The notes beneath the pieces were generated by a model. That model was given only the letters and a program-made list of their open reading frames with translations, was not told the origin of the DNA and searched no databases. A stretch of 64,000 nucleotides of DNA, from the NCBI GenBank assembly GCA_051814705.1, contig JBPWQW010000001.1, forward strand, positions 930,001 to 994,000, written 5' to 3'. Shown here in pieces: positions 33,221 through 42,533 of this stretch; position 1 is the first letter of the stretch; each line of letters begins with the position of its first letter. Source of the stretch: Geojedonia sp051814705 (GTDB lineage Bacteria > Bacteroidota > Bacteroidia > Flavobacteriales > Flavobacteriaceae). Made by a program: the position numbers and the translations under genes.

Positions 33221-35479
33221 ATGAAGTATGTTTTAGTAGTTGTGGTAGCGGCATTGTTTATTTCAAAGCCTATACAATCACAAGAAATCACAAAAGACCA
33301 TTATGAACGCGCTGTAAGTTTTATGTACGATAACTACAACAATAAAACTGCATTTAATCTGTACACGACTGTTAATTGGTTTAAAGATGGTTCTGGACTT
33401 TGGTTTATAGATTACAGTAAAGTCAAGAAAACTTATAGAACGGTCGATTTTAAAAATTATAAAGTTGTTGAATTATTCAATCAAGAAAAATTAGCATTGG
33501 CTTTAAGTAAATTGACGAATGAACCAATAGAGTCTAATAATTTGTCTATTTCAAATATTGAGCATCTCAAGAACGGAAATATCGATTTTAGTTTTGATGA
33601 GAAAAATTATACAGTAAATCTCAAATCTTACGAGCTTTTTCTGAAAGAAGACAAAGAAAAGGACAATAAAAATGAGTTTGAAAGTACTTCTCCAGATGGA
33701 AAATGGATTGCTTATTCCAAAGACTATAATTTATTCATAAAGTCCACTGAAACTGGAATAGAGCATCAATTAAGTTTTGATGGAAAGAAAGATTACGAAT
33801 ATGCTACCTATTATGGTTGGTTTGATATTATGGAAGGTGAAAATGGGGCACGACCAAAACACTTTAATGTCAATTGGTCCGAGGACTCTAAATGGCTTAG
33901 TGCCGATATTGTCGATTTTAGAAATGCCGAAAAAATGTATCTGTTAAATCAGAGTATTGATTCACTTTACAGACCTAAATTATTATCCTATTATCGCGGG
34001 TCACCTGGAGATACGACCATGGTCCATGTTACGCCAGTTTTTTATAATATCAACACCAAAAAGGAAGTGAAAACAACCTTGCCAACAGGTACACACATCA
34101 ATTCAGTTGCTGTAGAGTGGATGAAAAAGTCGGGGATGCTTTTGGCTGAATATTCAGATAGAGGTTATAAAAAAGAAGTTTTAAAATTGGTAGACCTTAA
34201 TAGCGGGACAGAACAAACCCTTATTGAAGAAACCAGCGAAACAAACATAGATAATTTTTGGTTTCGAAAGCTGGAAGACATGCAAAAAGTCATTTTTTTA
34301 TCAGAACGCAGTGGTTGGCGCCAGCTATATATGGTCGATTTAAAAACCAATAAGATAACTGCAGTTACCCATGGAAATTATTATATCAATTCAGTGTCAC
34401 ACATTGATGAAGCTAATGAAATAATTTACTTTTTAGCCTCAGGAAAAGAAGCCAATAACAACCCTTACCATCAACAACTTTACAAAGTCAGCTTTGATGG
34501 AAAACTAACGTTGCTCACACCTGAAAATACGCACCATAGTATCAGTTTTTCAGAAGACGGAAAGTATTTTGCAGATAACTATTCTACCATAAACATTCCA
34601 ACAAAGACTGCTTTGAGAGATTCAAAAACAGGAAAGTTATTAGTGGAATTAACAAGAGCGGATGTGTCTGAGGCACAATCAAAAGGATGGCATTCCCCAG
34701 AAGTTTTCCAACTCACAGCTAAAGATGGCAAGACCACCATTTATGGAGCATTATGGAAGCCAAGCAATTTTGATCCAAATATATTGTATCCAATAATTGA
34801 TGCCACGTATACTGGGCCACACACACAAGTGTTTCCCAAATCGTTTGATCGTTGTTTTAGTAACCAAGATTTAGCTGAGTTAGGTTTCATTGTTATGAAT
34901 GTTGATGGCTTAGGCACTTCAGGGCGTTCAAAAGAATTTCATGATCATTCCTATAAAAATATGGGAAACAACTTAGAAGATCATGTTTTAGCGATTAAGT
35001 ATTTAGGAAAAAAATATTCGTGGATTGATGCAAATAGAGTTGGAATCTTTGGCCATTCAGCTGGAGGTTACGATACAGGTAGAGCTATGCTGGCATTTCC
35101 GGATTTTTATAAAGTTGGAGTGGCAAGTTCTGGAGATCACGATTTCAGAATGGAAAAAGCTTGGTGGCCCGAAATGTACCAAGGTTGGCCAGTTGACGAC
35201 ACTTATGAAAAAGTTTCCAACATTACCAACGCTGGAAATTTAAAAGGAAAACTACTGTTGGTCCACGGAGGTATTGATGATAATGTAAATCCATCGGCAA
35301 CGTTTAAATTCGCAGAAGCCTTAGTAAATGCGGATAAGGAATTTGATTTGTTAATTTTGCCAAGTCAGCGGCATGGTTATGAAGGAAAAGCTCGAAAGTA
35401 TTTTATAAAAAAACGTTGGAATTATTTTGTAGAATACTTAAAAGGAGATACACCAATTTGGGATTTTAAATGGGAATAA
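33221..35479 (+). CDS. Prolyl oligopeptidase family serine peptidase (DPP IV-like, S9)
   Basis: 752 residues. Signal peptide (ends IQSQ, about residue 20), a DPPIV_N beta-propeller (about 90-470) and an alpha/beta-hydrolase domain. Catalytic triad: Ser613 in GHSAGG, Asp686 in HGGIDDNVN, His718 in SQRHGYEG. DPP IV-type enzymes remove X-Pro dipeptides from the N-terminus of peptides. In this operon that would supply proline- and hydroxyproline-containing dipeptides. Starts 9 bases after the epimerase; next gene begins immediately at 35480. Confidence 0.92.
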   Translation: MKYVLVVVVAALFISKPIQSQEITKDHYERAVSFMYDNYNNKTAFNLYTTVNWFKDGSGLWFIDYSKVKKTYRTVDFKNYKVVELFNQEKLALALSKLTNEPIESNNLSISNIEHLKNGNIDFSFDEKNYTVNLKSYELFLKEDKEKDNKNEFESTSPDGKWIAYSKDYNLFIKSTETGIEHQLSFDGKKDYEYATYYGWFDIMEGENGARPKHFNVNWSEDSKWLSADIVDFRNAEKMYLLNQSIDSLYRPKLLSYYRGSPGDTTMVHVTPVFYNINTKKEVKTTLPTGTHINSVAVEWMKKSGMLLAEYSDRGYKKEVLKLVDLNSGTEQTLIEETSETNIDNFWFRKLEDMQKVIFLSERSGWRQLYMVDLKTNKITAVTHGNYYINSVSHIDEANEIIYFLASGKEANNNPYHQQLYKVSFDGKLTLLTPENTHHSISFSEDGKYFADNYSTINIPTKTALRDSKTGKLLVELTRADVSEAQSKGWHSPEVFQLTAKDGKTTIYGALWKPSNFDPNILYPIIDATYTGPHTQVFPKSFDRCFSNQDLAELGFIVMNVDGLGTSGRSKEFHDHSYKNMGNNLEDHVLAIKYLGKKYSWIDANRVGIFGHSAGGYDTGRAMLAFPDFYKVGVASSGDHDFRMEKAWWPEMYQGWPVDDTYEKVSNITNAGNLKGKLLLVHGGIDDNVNPSATFKFAEALVNADKEFDLLILPSQRHGYEGKARKYFIKKRWNYFVEYLKGDTPIWDFKWE

Positions 35480-36727
35480 ATGGGTAAACAAGTCATTATT
35501 ATTGGAGGCGGAATCATAGGTTTATGTTCTGCATATTACCTTCATAAGGAAGGCCATCAAATCACCATTGTGGATCAATCCAACATGGATGCTGGAGCGT
35601 CTTATGTCAACGCAGGTTATTTGTCACCTAGTCATATTATTCCATTATCGGCTCCTGGAGTGATGAAAAAAGGACTGAAGTGGATGTTTAATCCTGCAAG
35701 CCCTCTTTATATAAAACCGCGTTTGGAAGCCGATTTTTTAAAATGGGTATTGGCATTCAATAAATCCTGCACGTCCAATCACGTAAAAAAGGCCATTCCA
35801 GTGATAAGGGATATCTCCATATTGAGCCAGCAATTATATCATGACATCAAATCACAGGAACACTTTACATTTCATTTTGAAGATAAAGGCTTATTGATGT
35901 TATGCCAGACTGACAAGATGCTGGAAGAAGAACTTAAAACAGTGCATCTTGCAAACCAAGTAGGTCTTGATGCCAATGAGATTGGTCTTGAAGAATTGAA
36001 ACGATTAGAACCCAAAGTTAATATAAATGCAAAAGGGGCAATCTACTACAAGTGTGATTCCCATTCGACACCAAATGAGTTTATGAATGAAATGAAATCC
36101 TATTTAATTTCAAAAGGAGTCACCATTTTTGCAAACGAAAAAGTTGAAGATATAGAGGTTAACAATATGGATGTCGTTTCAATTACTACCAACCAACAAA
36201 CCTTAAAAGCAGATGAGTTTGTTTTGGCAGCAGGAACTTGGAGCCCTTTGTTAAGTAAAAAATTGGGATTAAAATTATTAATGCAAGCGGGGAAAGGGTA
36301 TCGAATAAACACGACGCAACAAACAGGAATAACTATACCTGCCATTTTAGCTGAAGCAAAAGTGGCCGTTACTCCAATGCATGGGTTCACACGATTTGCT
36401 GGGACTATGGAAATTGCAGGCATCAATCACAACGTTAATAAAGTTAGGGTTGAAGCTATTGCCACGGCTGCCACTAGATATTATCCAGATTTAGAATTAA
36501 CACCAGTCGAAAAAAATGATGCCGCTTGCGGATTACGCCCAGTTACCCCAGATGGTTTGCCTTATATTGGAAAATCTTTGAAATTTAAAAATTTGACTCT
36601 TGCTGCTGGTCATGCTATGATGGGATGGAGTATGGCAACCGCAACAGGAAAACTGGTTCAAGAGGGTATTGACCATAAAATTCCTTCGATTAGCATGGAG
36701 ATGTTTCATCCCGACCGTAAGTTTTAG
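35480..36727 (+). CDS. FAD-dependent D-amino-acid oxidoreductase, probable D-hydroxyproline dehydrogenase
   Basis: 415 residues. N-terminal FAD-binding motif IIIGGGIIGLCSAYYL and DAO fold, with the C-terminal sequence CGLRPVTPDGLPYIGKS and AAGHAMMGWSMATATGKLVQEG typical of DadA-like oxidoreductases. In hydroxyproline catabolism such an enzyme oxidises cis-4-hydroxy-D-proline to 1-pyrroline-4-hydroxy-2-carboxylate, which links the epimerase and the DapA-like lyase here. Follows the S9 peptidase with no gap. Last gene of the operon; its stop overlaps the convergent GNAT gene by 4 bases. Confidence 0.9.
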   Translation: MGKQVIIIGGGIIGLCSAYYLHKEGHQITIVDQSNMDAGASYVNAGYLSPSHIIPLSAPGVMKKGLKWMFNPASPLYIKPRLEADFLKWVLAFNKSCTSNHVKKAIPVIRDISILSQQLYHDIKSQEHFTFHFEDKGLLMLCQTDKMLEEELKTVHLANQVGLDANEIGLEELKRLEPKVNINAKGAIYYKCDSHSTPNEFMNEMKSYLISKGVTIFANEKVEDIEVNNMDVVSITTNQQTLKADEFVLAAGTWSPLLSKKLGLKLLMQAGKGYRINTTQQTGITIPAILAEAKVAVTPMHGFTRFAGTMEIAGINHNVNKVRVEAIATAATRYYPDLELTPVEKNDAACGLRPVTPDGLPYIGKSLKFKNLTLAAGHAMMGWSMATATGKLVQEGIDHKIPSISMEMFHPDRKF

Positions 36728-37194
36728 GACAGCTCGTTTAAATTCAGTCTCATAGTAATGAGGTGTTTTTTAAACCCAACTTTTTCATAGGCTCTTATAG
36801 CAGAATCATTGACATCGTAAACGTCCAATCGTATCTCATAAACGCCTTGCTCTTTGCACCAAGCTATTAGGGCATCCATGATAAGTTTATTATAACCTTT
36901 ACCTCTATGAGCTTCAGGGACAAACATAAACCCTAGATAGCCTTGTTTGGTATGTTTTAAATAAGGCCTGTCTGGTTTTATTTTGGCATATCCAGTTGCG
37001 ACAATTTCATGATTTAGTTCTACGACGTATAATTCAGAATCGTCATTTTTTATAAATTCCGAAACGTCATAATAGCTAATTTTCCCGTCTTTGATGGTCA
37101 CATCCATGGGGCGTTCTGCCTTAATAAGGCCTTGCTCAAATTCTAAAAGTACTGGAACGTCCTCTAAAGTTGCTATTCTAACAATTGGCTTCAT
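36724..37194 (-). CDS. GNAT family N-acetyltransferase
   Basis: 156 residues. Acetyl-CoA-binding motif RGKGYNKLIMDALIAWCKEQG and the C-terminal NDSAIRAYEKVGFKKH are typical of GNAT. Substrate unknown. It overlaps the end of the hydroxyproline operon by 4 bases on the opposite strand and follows the NTF2-like lipoprotein gene by 3 bases on the same strand. Confidence 0.92.
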   Translation of the reverse strand: MKPIVRIATLEDVPVLLEFEQGLIKAERPMDVTIKDGKISYYDVSEFIKNDDSELYVVELNHEIVATGYAKIKPDRPYLKHTKQGYLGFMFVPEAHRGKGYNKLIMDALIAWCKEQGVYEIRLDVYDVNDSAIRAYEKVGFKKHLITMRLNLNELS

Positions 37195-37197
37195 AGT

Positions 37198-37644
37198 TTA
37201 ACAGGATGAATCTGCAATAATTTTCCACTCACCATCAATCTTTTTAAAGATAATCATGAATGTACCGTGGGCATCGCCAATAGTTCGTTGTAAATGATAT
37301 TGACCCATAACATAATAAGCGTTGTTTTCAATTTTTGAAACGGCGTCAATAGTGAAGTTCAGTTTGCCAATTTGGTCGTTTGTAGCATAACGACTTTTGT
37401 AATTGGCAAGTGTTTGTTCCCAGCCTTGAGTAATGCCGTTACTTCCATAAAACTTTAATTCATCCGATTTCCAATAGCCTTGCATGAAACCTTCCAAATC
37501 AAAGGCGTTCCAGGCATTTTCTTGTTGATCAAGAACCTTTAAAATTTCGGCTTTGTCACGTTCAAAAGAATTATCTTTTGAAGAATTTGAAGAAAACTTA
37601 CAGGACCAAAACAGGACAATTAATGCAATACTACAGACTTTCAC
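37198..37644 (-). CDS. NTF2-like (DUF4440/SnoaL-type) lipoprotein
   Basis: 148 residues. Lipoprotein signal peptide ending FWSC (Cys15). After a polar linker, an NTF2-like domain: AWNAFDLEGFMQGYWKSDELKFYGSNGITQGWEQTLANYKSRY, and a final strand set ending FMIIFKKIDGEWKIIADSSC. The family includes ligand-binding and ketosteroid-isomerase-like proteins; no catalytic residues can be assigned. Upstream of and probably co-transcribed with the GNAT gene. Confidence 0.8.
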   Translation of the reverse strand: MKVCSIALIVLFWSCKFSSNSSKDNSFERDKAEILKVLDQQENAWNAFDLEGFMQGYWKSDELKFYGSNGITQGWEQTLANYKSRYATNDQIGKLNFTIDAVSKIENNAYYVMGQYHLQRTIGDAHGTFMIIFKKIDGEWKIIADSSC

Positions 37645-37683
37645 AGTTAATTTTTTAGATGTCCTAAAATTACTAACTAAAAT

Positions 37684-38784
37684 TTAAAGTGCGTTTTTTT
37701 GATGCTTAAAAAAAGCATCCGCTTGAAGCTGCATCAGTTCTCTTGCTTTTTTACGCTTGTAGGTGTACAACTCATCCTCTTCAGCAATATCATTATAGAT
37801 TTTGTTATTAATTGCCATATCGGTCTTTAACAAAATATTGCGCTCATTCACTTTTTGCTCAACCCAAGTTTTGACAGCGGTCTCTATGTCTTCAAGTTTA
37901 TAATCATACTCGCCTTTTGGAGATAGCAGTTTAGCAAAAATAGGAGAAGTTTCAATGGCCAAAAATAATAAAAAGATAAAAAATGAAGGTAGCCAAGGTA
38001 ATGCTCCCAAAGCATTGATACGGGCCATAAAGCCATCAAACTTATCAATAACAGGTTGTGTAGTACTCACTTTGGTGTCGTAATCTGTTTTTAATGTGGC
38101 AATTTGAGCTTCAGTGGTCGCTATTTTAGTTTTGTTTTCGGACTTTAACTGTTGCAATTCTGCCAAAGCAGCATCGTGTTTTTCACGCTTTTCTTTATAA
38201 ACAGGACCTTTACCCAATAGTTTTGTTCCAGCAGTGCCTTCAGCTTCAGAAATGTAGGTATCATAAAGCGCATTCACTTCGGCCTCTTTAGTGTTTATTT
38301 GTGATTGTAATCCATTGATGTCATTTTCCAATCCAGTAATCGCAGGGTTGAACTGCTTGGCAATTTGATTTTGATTGGCAAGAGTTAAATCGTTTTTCTG
38401 TTCCAGTAGGACTTGATCAATTTCTTTTTGAAATATTTTTAATTCCAAAGGTTTTGAAATGACAATGGCTATAATGACCGCCAAAATAATTCTTGGGGAT
38501 GCTTGAATCAATTCGTCAATAAAATGGTTTCGTTTTTTTATGGTCGATACAATAAATCGATCCAAATTAAAAATGAGCAAACCCCAAACAAAACCAAAAG
38601 CTATGGCCATAAAGTAATTGTCAAAAACTGTATAAAGGGCATAACTTGAGGCTATAAACGCCATAACAGCGGTAAAAAATACGGTGGCACCAATGCCAGC
38701 ATATTTATTTTGTTCTCCAATGGAACATTGGTCTAAAATGTCGGTGTCTGAACCCGAACAGATGATAAAAAATTGTTTTAACAT
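37684..38784 (-). CDS. DUF4407 domain-containing membrane protein
   Basis: 366 residues. Four membrane segments (about 30-50, 56-76, 94-112, 255-275) and a long coiled-coil region (about 120-235, rich in Lys/Glu/Gln) between the third and fourth. N-terminal motif FIICSGSDTDIL and GFVWGLLIFNLDRFIVSTI are hallmarks of DUF4407. Function unknown in the literature I know. Located after the M56 gene on the same strand but separated from it by a terminator. Confidence 0.9.
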   Translation of the reverse strand: MLKQFFIICSGSDTDILDQCSIGEQNKYAGIGATVFFTAVMAFIASSYALYTVFDNYFMAIAFGFVWGLLIFNLDRFIVSTIKKRNHFIDELIQASPRIILAVIIAIVISKPLELKIFQKEIDQVLLEQKNDLTLANQNQIAKQFNPAITGLENDINGLQSQINTKEAEVNALYDTYISEAEGTAGTKLLGKGPVYKEKREKHDAALAELQQLKSENKTKIATTEAQIATLKTDYDTKVSTTQPVIDKFDGFMARINALGALPWLPSFFIFLLFLAIETSPIFAKLLSPKGEYDYKLEDIETAVKTWVEQKVNERNILLKTDMAINNKIYNDIAEEDELYTYKRKKARELMQLQADAFFKHQKNAL

Positions 38785-38843
38785 AACAGGATTGTTTTTT
38801 GATTGATAGAGAGTTAGAACGTAAAAATTATAGAATTGTTACA

Positions 38844-38872
38844 AAAAAAGCCTCTAAATCAGAGGCTTTTTT
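38844..38872 (-). terminator. Intrinsic terminator of the second blaI-M56 operon
   Basis: Inverted repeat AAAAAAGCCTCT (38844-38855), 5-base loop, AGAGGCTTTTTT (38861-38872). For the minus strand it starts 20 bases after the M56 stop and is followed by a T-run; the plus side also has T's, so it may work both ways. Confidence 0.85.
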
Positions 38873-38892
38873 ATTTTTGGAGTCCTATTAGG

Positions 38893-40392
38893 TTAATCTT
38901 TTATTACAATTGGGTCTTTTGTGATATATACTTTTGCCTGTTTTGAGTTGGAATCTTTCGTTGAAATATTAAGATGCTCATTAGTTTTTAGAAGTTTAAT
39001 AGCTTCCTCTGATGCAATTGGTTTTCCTTCATAATAAAACGAAGCTCCTCTTTCAGCCATTTCTATAATATGCTCTAAGGGTGATTTCGGAGCAGGAGGC
39101 GGAGGCGGAGGTGGTACAGTATTGTTATAATGGTCAATAGCTTTTTGCATTTTTATTTTTTCAGCAGGTGCAGCATGATCTGGAATGGGTGGTGGAGGCG
39201 GCATTTTTTCACCATTCACAACCTTTAAGGGCTCTGGTGCTTTAGGTGCAGATGGAGGAGGTGGAATATTAATACTTGGGTAAGGTTCGGCATTGGTCTT
39301 TTGTTCCTTTGTCATGATGCCATAAAGATATTCTAAGCGTTCAATATCCTTTTTCATAATCTGCATCCTGTCTTTGGGCATGTTATTGTAACGTTTAGCC
39401 AATTTGTTATATTCGGTCACTTCTTTGGGTGTTGCCTTTTTGTCTTGAATATCTTCTGAAACATTAAAGTCTTCAATGGCTGTTGTTTCGGAATTTGTTC
39501 CTGCAGATTGTAAATTTTTGGAGGTATCTGCTTTTACAATTTCCTTACTGTCACTAAACCCATAAAGCGTTAATACTAATAGAGGTAAAAGTAAAAAACT
39601 CCGTAGGTAAATGGTCTGTTTTGATGTGTGTGTTTTCATAACTGTAAATCGTTTTTTGATTGATGAATAATTAATGGCATGAGCCAAATGGGGTTCTTTG
39701 GCATTTGATGAAAACGCCAGCAGAAGTTGTTGATAATTTGATAAGTTGTTGCCCTGTTTTAAAACCGCTTGATCTGCTAAAAATTCGTGATTGAGTTTGA
39801 CGTCCTTTTTGAATAAATAAATCAAAGGATTGTACCAAAAAACTATTTGAATCAGCTCAATGAACAAAATATCCAAGCTGTGTTTTTGTTCTGCATGAGC
39901 TTGCTCATGTACAAAAACCTCTTTTGGAATTTGCTGGGTTTCATACAAATGTTTATTCAAGAAGATATAATTGAAAAACGTATGTGGCGTTTTTAATTGC
40001 TCCAACAAAACATTAATAAAATTGTTGGATTTATGTTTAGGGTTACACTTTATAGTTTTGACAATACTAAGAAGATTGCGAATAAATTTTAATGAAAAAA
40101 GAAGAGAGCCTAACCCATATAATGTCCACAGGATCAATGACCAATGTATTGGACTAAAATTAGAAAGGTTGTTTAAGGCGATACCATTTTCTGTGTGTTG
40201 AAGTGTTACAGTGTCTGATGGGAGCTCAATATAATAAGTAATTGTAATCAACGGGATGCAGAGTGCAAAAATCAAAGATACAATTAGATAATACCGCTTT
40301 AATTGGTGCATGTTTTCTTTTTCCATAAACAGTTTATAGAAGATCATAAAGATGGCCAAACAGGCACTGGATTTTAGAACATAGATGAGCAT
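38893..40392 (-). CDS. M56 (BlaR1-like) peptidase with Pro-rich tail
   Basis: 499 residues. Several N-terminal membrane helices and the zinc-peptidase site HEQAH (residues 162-166), followed by the family segment HSLDILFIELIQIVFWYNPLIYLFKKDVKLNHEFLADQAVL. A membrane helix near 265-285 separates the catalytic part from an extracytoplasmic tail that contains three Pro-rich clusters (about 363-430, runs of five to seven Pro) and ends in IVIKD. No TonB-like domain, unlike the first M56 protein. Partner of the BlaI regulator 2 bases upstream. It likely cleaves the repressor when an envelope signal is sensed. Confidence 0.9.
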   Translation of the reverse strand: MLIYVLKSSACLAIFMIFYKLFMEKENMHQLKRYYLIVSLIFALCIPLITITYYIELPSDTVTLQHTENGIALNNLSNFSPIHWSLILWTLYGLGSLLFSLKFIRNLLSIVKTIKCNPKHKSNNFINVLLEQLKTPHTFFNYIFLNKHLYETQQIPKEVFVHEQAHAEQKHSLDILFIELIQIVFWYNPLIYLFKKDVKLNHEFLADQAVLKQGNNLSNYQQLLLAFSSNAKEPHLAHAINYSSIKKRFTVMKTHTSKQTIYLRSFLLLPLLVLTLYGFSDSKEIVKADTSKNLQSAGTNSETTAIEDFNVSEDIQDKKATPKEVTEYNKLAKRYNNMPKDRMQIMKKDIERLEYLYGIMTKEQKTNAEPYPSINIPPPPSAPKAPEPLKVVNGEKMPPPPPIPDHAAPAEKIKMQKAIDHYNNTVPPPPPPPAPKSPLEHIIEMAERGASFYYEGKPIASEEAIKLLKTNEHLNISTKDSNSKQAKVYITKDPIVIKD

Positions 40393-40394
40393 AA

Positions 40395-40760
40395 TTATTT
40401 CTTTTTAATTTCGCTATCGATAATGGCTTTTAAATCCTCCAATTCTTCTTTTGAAAGATTGGTTTCTTTAGTAAAAAACGAAGCAAATTGTGATGAGCTA
40501 TCGTTAAAAAAGGTTTTTATGAGTCCATTGACGTGTTTTGAAAAATAGTCTTTCTTTTTAACCAACGGATAATACTCTCTTGAATTCCCATAGACAGTAT
40601 AACCCACAAAACCCTTGCCAGTCATGCGTTTTAATAATGTGGCAACTGTTGTTGTCGCAGGTTTTGGGTCTGTGTATTCGTCTAATAAATCTTTCATGAA
40701 CGCTTTTTCAAGTTTCCAGAGGTGATTCATTAGGTCTTCTTCAGTTCTTGTGAGTTGCAT
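40395..40760 (-). CDS. BlaI/MecI/CopY-family transcriptional regulator, second copy
   Basis: 121 residues. BlaI-type winged helix (LTRTEEDLMNHLWKLEKAFMKDLLDEYTDPKPATTTVATLLKRMTGKGFVGY) and C-terminal dimerisation helices. Represses the operon through the two TACA-N2-TGTA operators at 40784-40825. Its half-site differs from that of the first BlaI in this window, so the two systems should not cross-talk. Co-transcribed with the M56 gene (2-base gap). Confidence 0.93.
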   Translation of the reverse strand: MQLTRTEEDLMNHLWKLEKAFMKDLLDEYTDPKPATTTVATLLKRMTGKGFVGYTVYGNSREYYPLVKKKDYFSKHVNGLIKTFFNDSSSQFASFFTKETNLSKEELEDLKAIIDSEIKKK

Positions 40761-40783
40761 TGTTCTACGTATTTAGAGTCATC

Positions 40784-40825
40784 TCTACAAATGTAGAATT
40801 AATATTTTGATTCTACAAGTGTAGA
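40784..40825 (-). promoter_or_regulatory. Promoter with two BlaI operators
   Basis: TCTACA-AA-TGTAGA (40784-40797) and TCTACA-AG-TGTAGA (40812-40825) are perfect palindromes of the BlaI type (core TACAnnTGTA), 28 bases apart centre to centre. On the minus strand TACATTTG (40788-40795) is a -7 element lying inside the first operator, and the -33 TTG (40816-40818, spacer 20) is inside the second. Confidence 0.85.
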
Positions 40826-40875
40826 GGATATTTTTTAAGGAAATCTTTTCAATTTATACTTGAAAGATTTAAAAT

Positions 40876-42264
40876 TTATCTAGAAAGTTCAGTAAAATAC
40901 TTGTAAAACAAGGGTATGGTTTCAATGCCTTTTAAGTAATTGAAAACTCCAAAATGTTCGTTTGGCGAATGGATGGCATCACTGTCTAAACCAAATCCCA
41001 TTAAAATAGTCTTGCTTTTAAGCTCTTGCTCAAATAAGGCCACTATTGGAATACTGCCACCACTGCGCTGTGGAATGGGCATTTTTCCAAAGGTGTCCTG
41101 ATAAGCTTTTGAAGCGGCTTGATACCCAATGCTATCAATAGGCGTAACATAGCCTTGCCCGCCATGTAAAGGGCTGACCTTTACCTTTACCCCTTTTGGA
41201 GCTATGCTTTCAAAATGAGTCTTGAACAGTTTAGTAATTTCTTCCCAGTCTTGATGAGGGACCAATCGCATGGATATTTTGGCATGCGCCTTACTCGCTA
41301 TGACCGTTTTGGCGCCTTCACCCATATAGCCTCCCCAAATACCGTTGACATCTAAAGTGGGCCTTATGGAATTACGCTCATTTGTCGTATAGCCATGTTC
41401 ACCATAAACTTCTTCAATATCCAAAGCCGACTTATAGGCGTCTAAAGAAAAAGGGGCCTTTGCCATTTGTGTGCGTTCTTCTGAAGATAAGTTTTCAACT
41501 TTATCATAAAATCCAGGAATGGTAATATGATTGTTTTCATCATGAAGAGAAGCAATCATTTTGGTCAAAATATTAATAGGATTGGCAACAGCACCTCCAT
41601 ACAAGCCTGAATGCAAATCTCTATTTGGTCCTGTAATCTCCACTTCAACATAACTCAAGCCACGTAAACCCGTGGTGATGGAAGGTGTGTCTTTGGAAAT
41701 CATGCCAGTATCGGAAATGAGAATCACATCATTTTTTAGTTTTTCATGGTGTGTTTTTACAAATTTTGAAAGGTTTTCACTGCCCACTTCTTCTTCGCCT
41801 TCAATCATAAACTTCACATTGCAAGGCAATTGATTTGTTGAAGCCATAAATTCCATAGCTTTAACATGCATGTACATTTGCCCTTTATCATCACAGGCTC
41901 CTCTTGCAAATATGGCGCCTTCTGGATGTAGGTCTGTTTTTTTGATTACGGGCTCAAATGGAGGAGAAGTCCATAACGCCACGGGATCTGGTGGTTGAAC
42001 ATCATAATGGCCATAAACCAAAATGGTAGGTAAATTTTTATCTATAATTTTTTCGCCATAAACAATAGGATGACCTTGAGTTGTACAAATTTCGACATGA
42101 TCACAACCGGCGTGTTCCAAACTATTTTTAACAACTTCGGCTGTTTTTAAAACCTCATTTTTATAAGCCGAGTCCGCACTAATGGATGGTATTTTTAAGA
42201 GGTCCATGAGCTCGTTTAAAAAGCGGTCTTTATTGTTGTCGATATACGATTTTAAGTTTTGCAT
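40876..42264 (-). CDS. M20 family dipeptidase
   Basis: 462 residues from ATG at 42264 (MQNLKSYIDNNKDRF); the longer in-frame start would place 24 poorly conserved residues in front and is less likely. M20 metallopeptidase features: YGHYDVQPPDP (metal His and Asp), RGACDDKGQMYMH, EGEEEVGSENL (catalytic and metal Glu) and the C-terminal SIPIVALFEQELK. Related to Dug1/CNDP dipeptidases. Cleaves dipeptides with a di-zinc centre. Cytosolic; monocistronic. Confidence 0.93.
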   Translation of the reverse strand: MQNLKSYIDNNKDRFLNELMDLLKIPSISADSAYKNEVLKTAEVVKNSLEHAGCDHVEICTTQGHPIVYGEKIIDKNLPTILVYGHYDVQPPDPVALWTSPPFEPVIKKTDLHPEGAIFARGACDDKGQMYMHVKAMEFMASTNQLPCNVKFMIEGEEEVGSENLSKFVKTHHEKLKNDVILISDTGMISKDTPSITTGLRGLSYVEVEITGPNRDLHSGLYGGAVANPINILTKMIASLHDENNHITIPGFYDKVENLSSEERTQMAKAPFSLDAYKSALDIEEVYGEHGYTTNERNSIRPTLDVNGIWGGYMGEGAKTVIASKAHAKISMRLVPHQDWEEITKLFKTHFESIAPKGVKVKVSPLHGGQGYVTPIDSIGYQAASKAYQDTFGKMPIPQRSGGSIPIVALFEQELKSKTILMGFGLDSDAIHSPNEHFGVFNYLKGIETIPLFYKYFTELSR

Positions 42265-42324
42265 AAGTTTTTTATTTGATCCAAAAATACAAAACACAGT
42301 GCACTTTTTTCTTAAAGAGGGCAC

Positions 42325-42353
42325 TTGAATATCCAAACTAATTTTTATATTTG
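42325..42353 (+). promoter_or_regulatory. Promoter of tRNA-Leu
   Basis: TTG at 42325-42327 and TATATTTG at 42346-42353, 18 bases apart. The -7 element ends 11 bases before the mature tRNA 5' end at 42364. Confidence 0.7.
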
Positions 42354-42363
42354 CAGTCCTTTT

Positions 42364-42445
42364 GCAGGCGTGGTGGAATTGGTAGACACGCTAGACTTAG
42401 GATCTAGTGCCGCGAGGTGTGGGAGTTCGAGTCTCCCCGCCTGTA
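42364..42445 (+). tRNA. tRNA-Leu (anticodon TAG)
   Basis: Acceptor GCAGGCG pairs with CGCCTGT (the terminal pair is G-T). D-loop GGTAGACACG, anticodon stem-loop CTAGA-CTTAGGA-TCTAG with anticodon TAG, a long variable arm (TGCCGCGAGGTGT region), T-loop GTTCGAGTC. The long variable arm and anticodon identify leucine. CCA is not encoded. Discriminator base A at 42445. Confidence 0.95.
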
Positions 42446-42450
42446 CAGTT

Positions 42451-42482
42451 AAAAAGCTTCTCATATACGAGAGGCTTTTTTT
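42451..42482 (+). terminator. Intrinsic terminator of tRNA-Leu
   Basis: AAAAAGCTTCTC (42451-42462), 6-base loop, GAGAGGCTTTTT (42469-42480), one G-T wobble, followed by more T. Confidence 0.85.
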
Positions 42483-42533
42483 GTTACATTTGTTTTAAGG
42501 GATTTAAAACAATCTAATTTTTCAACATTTATA

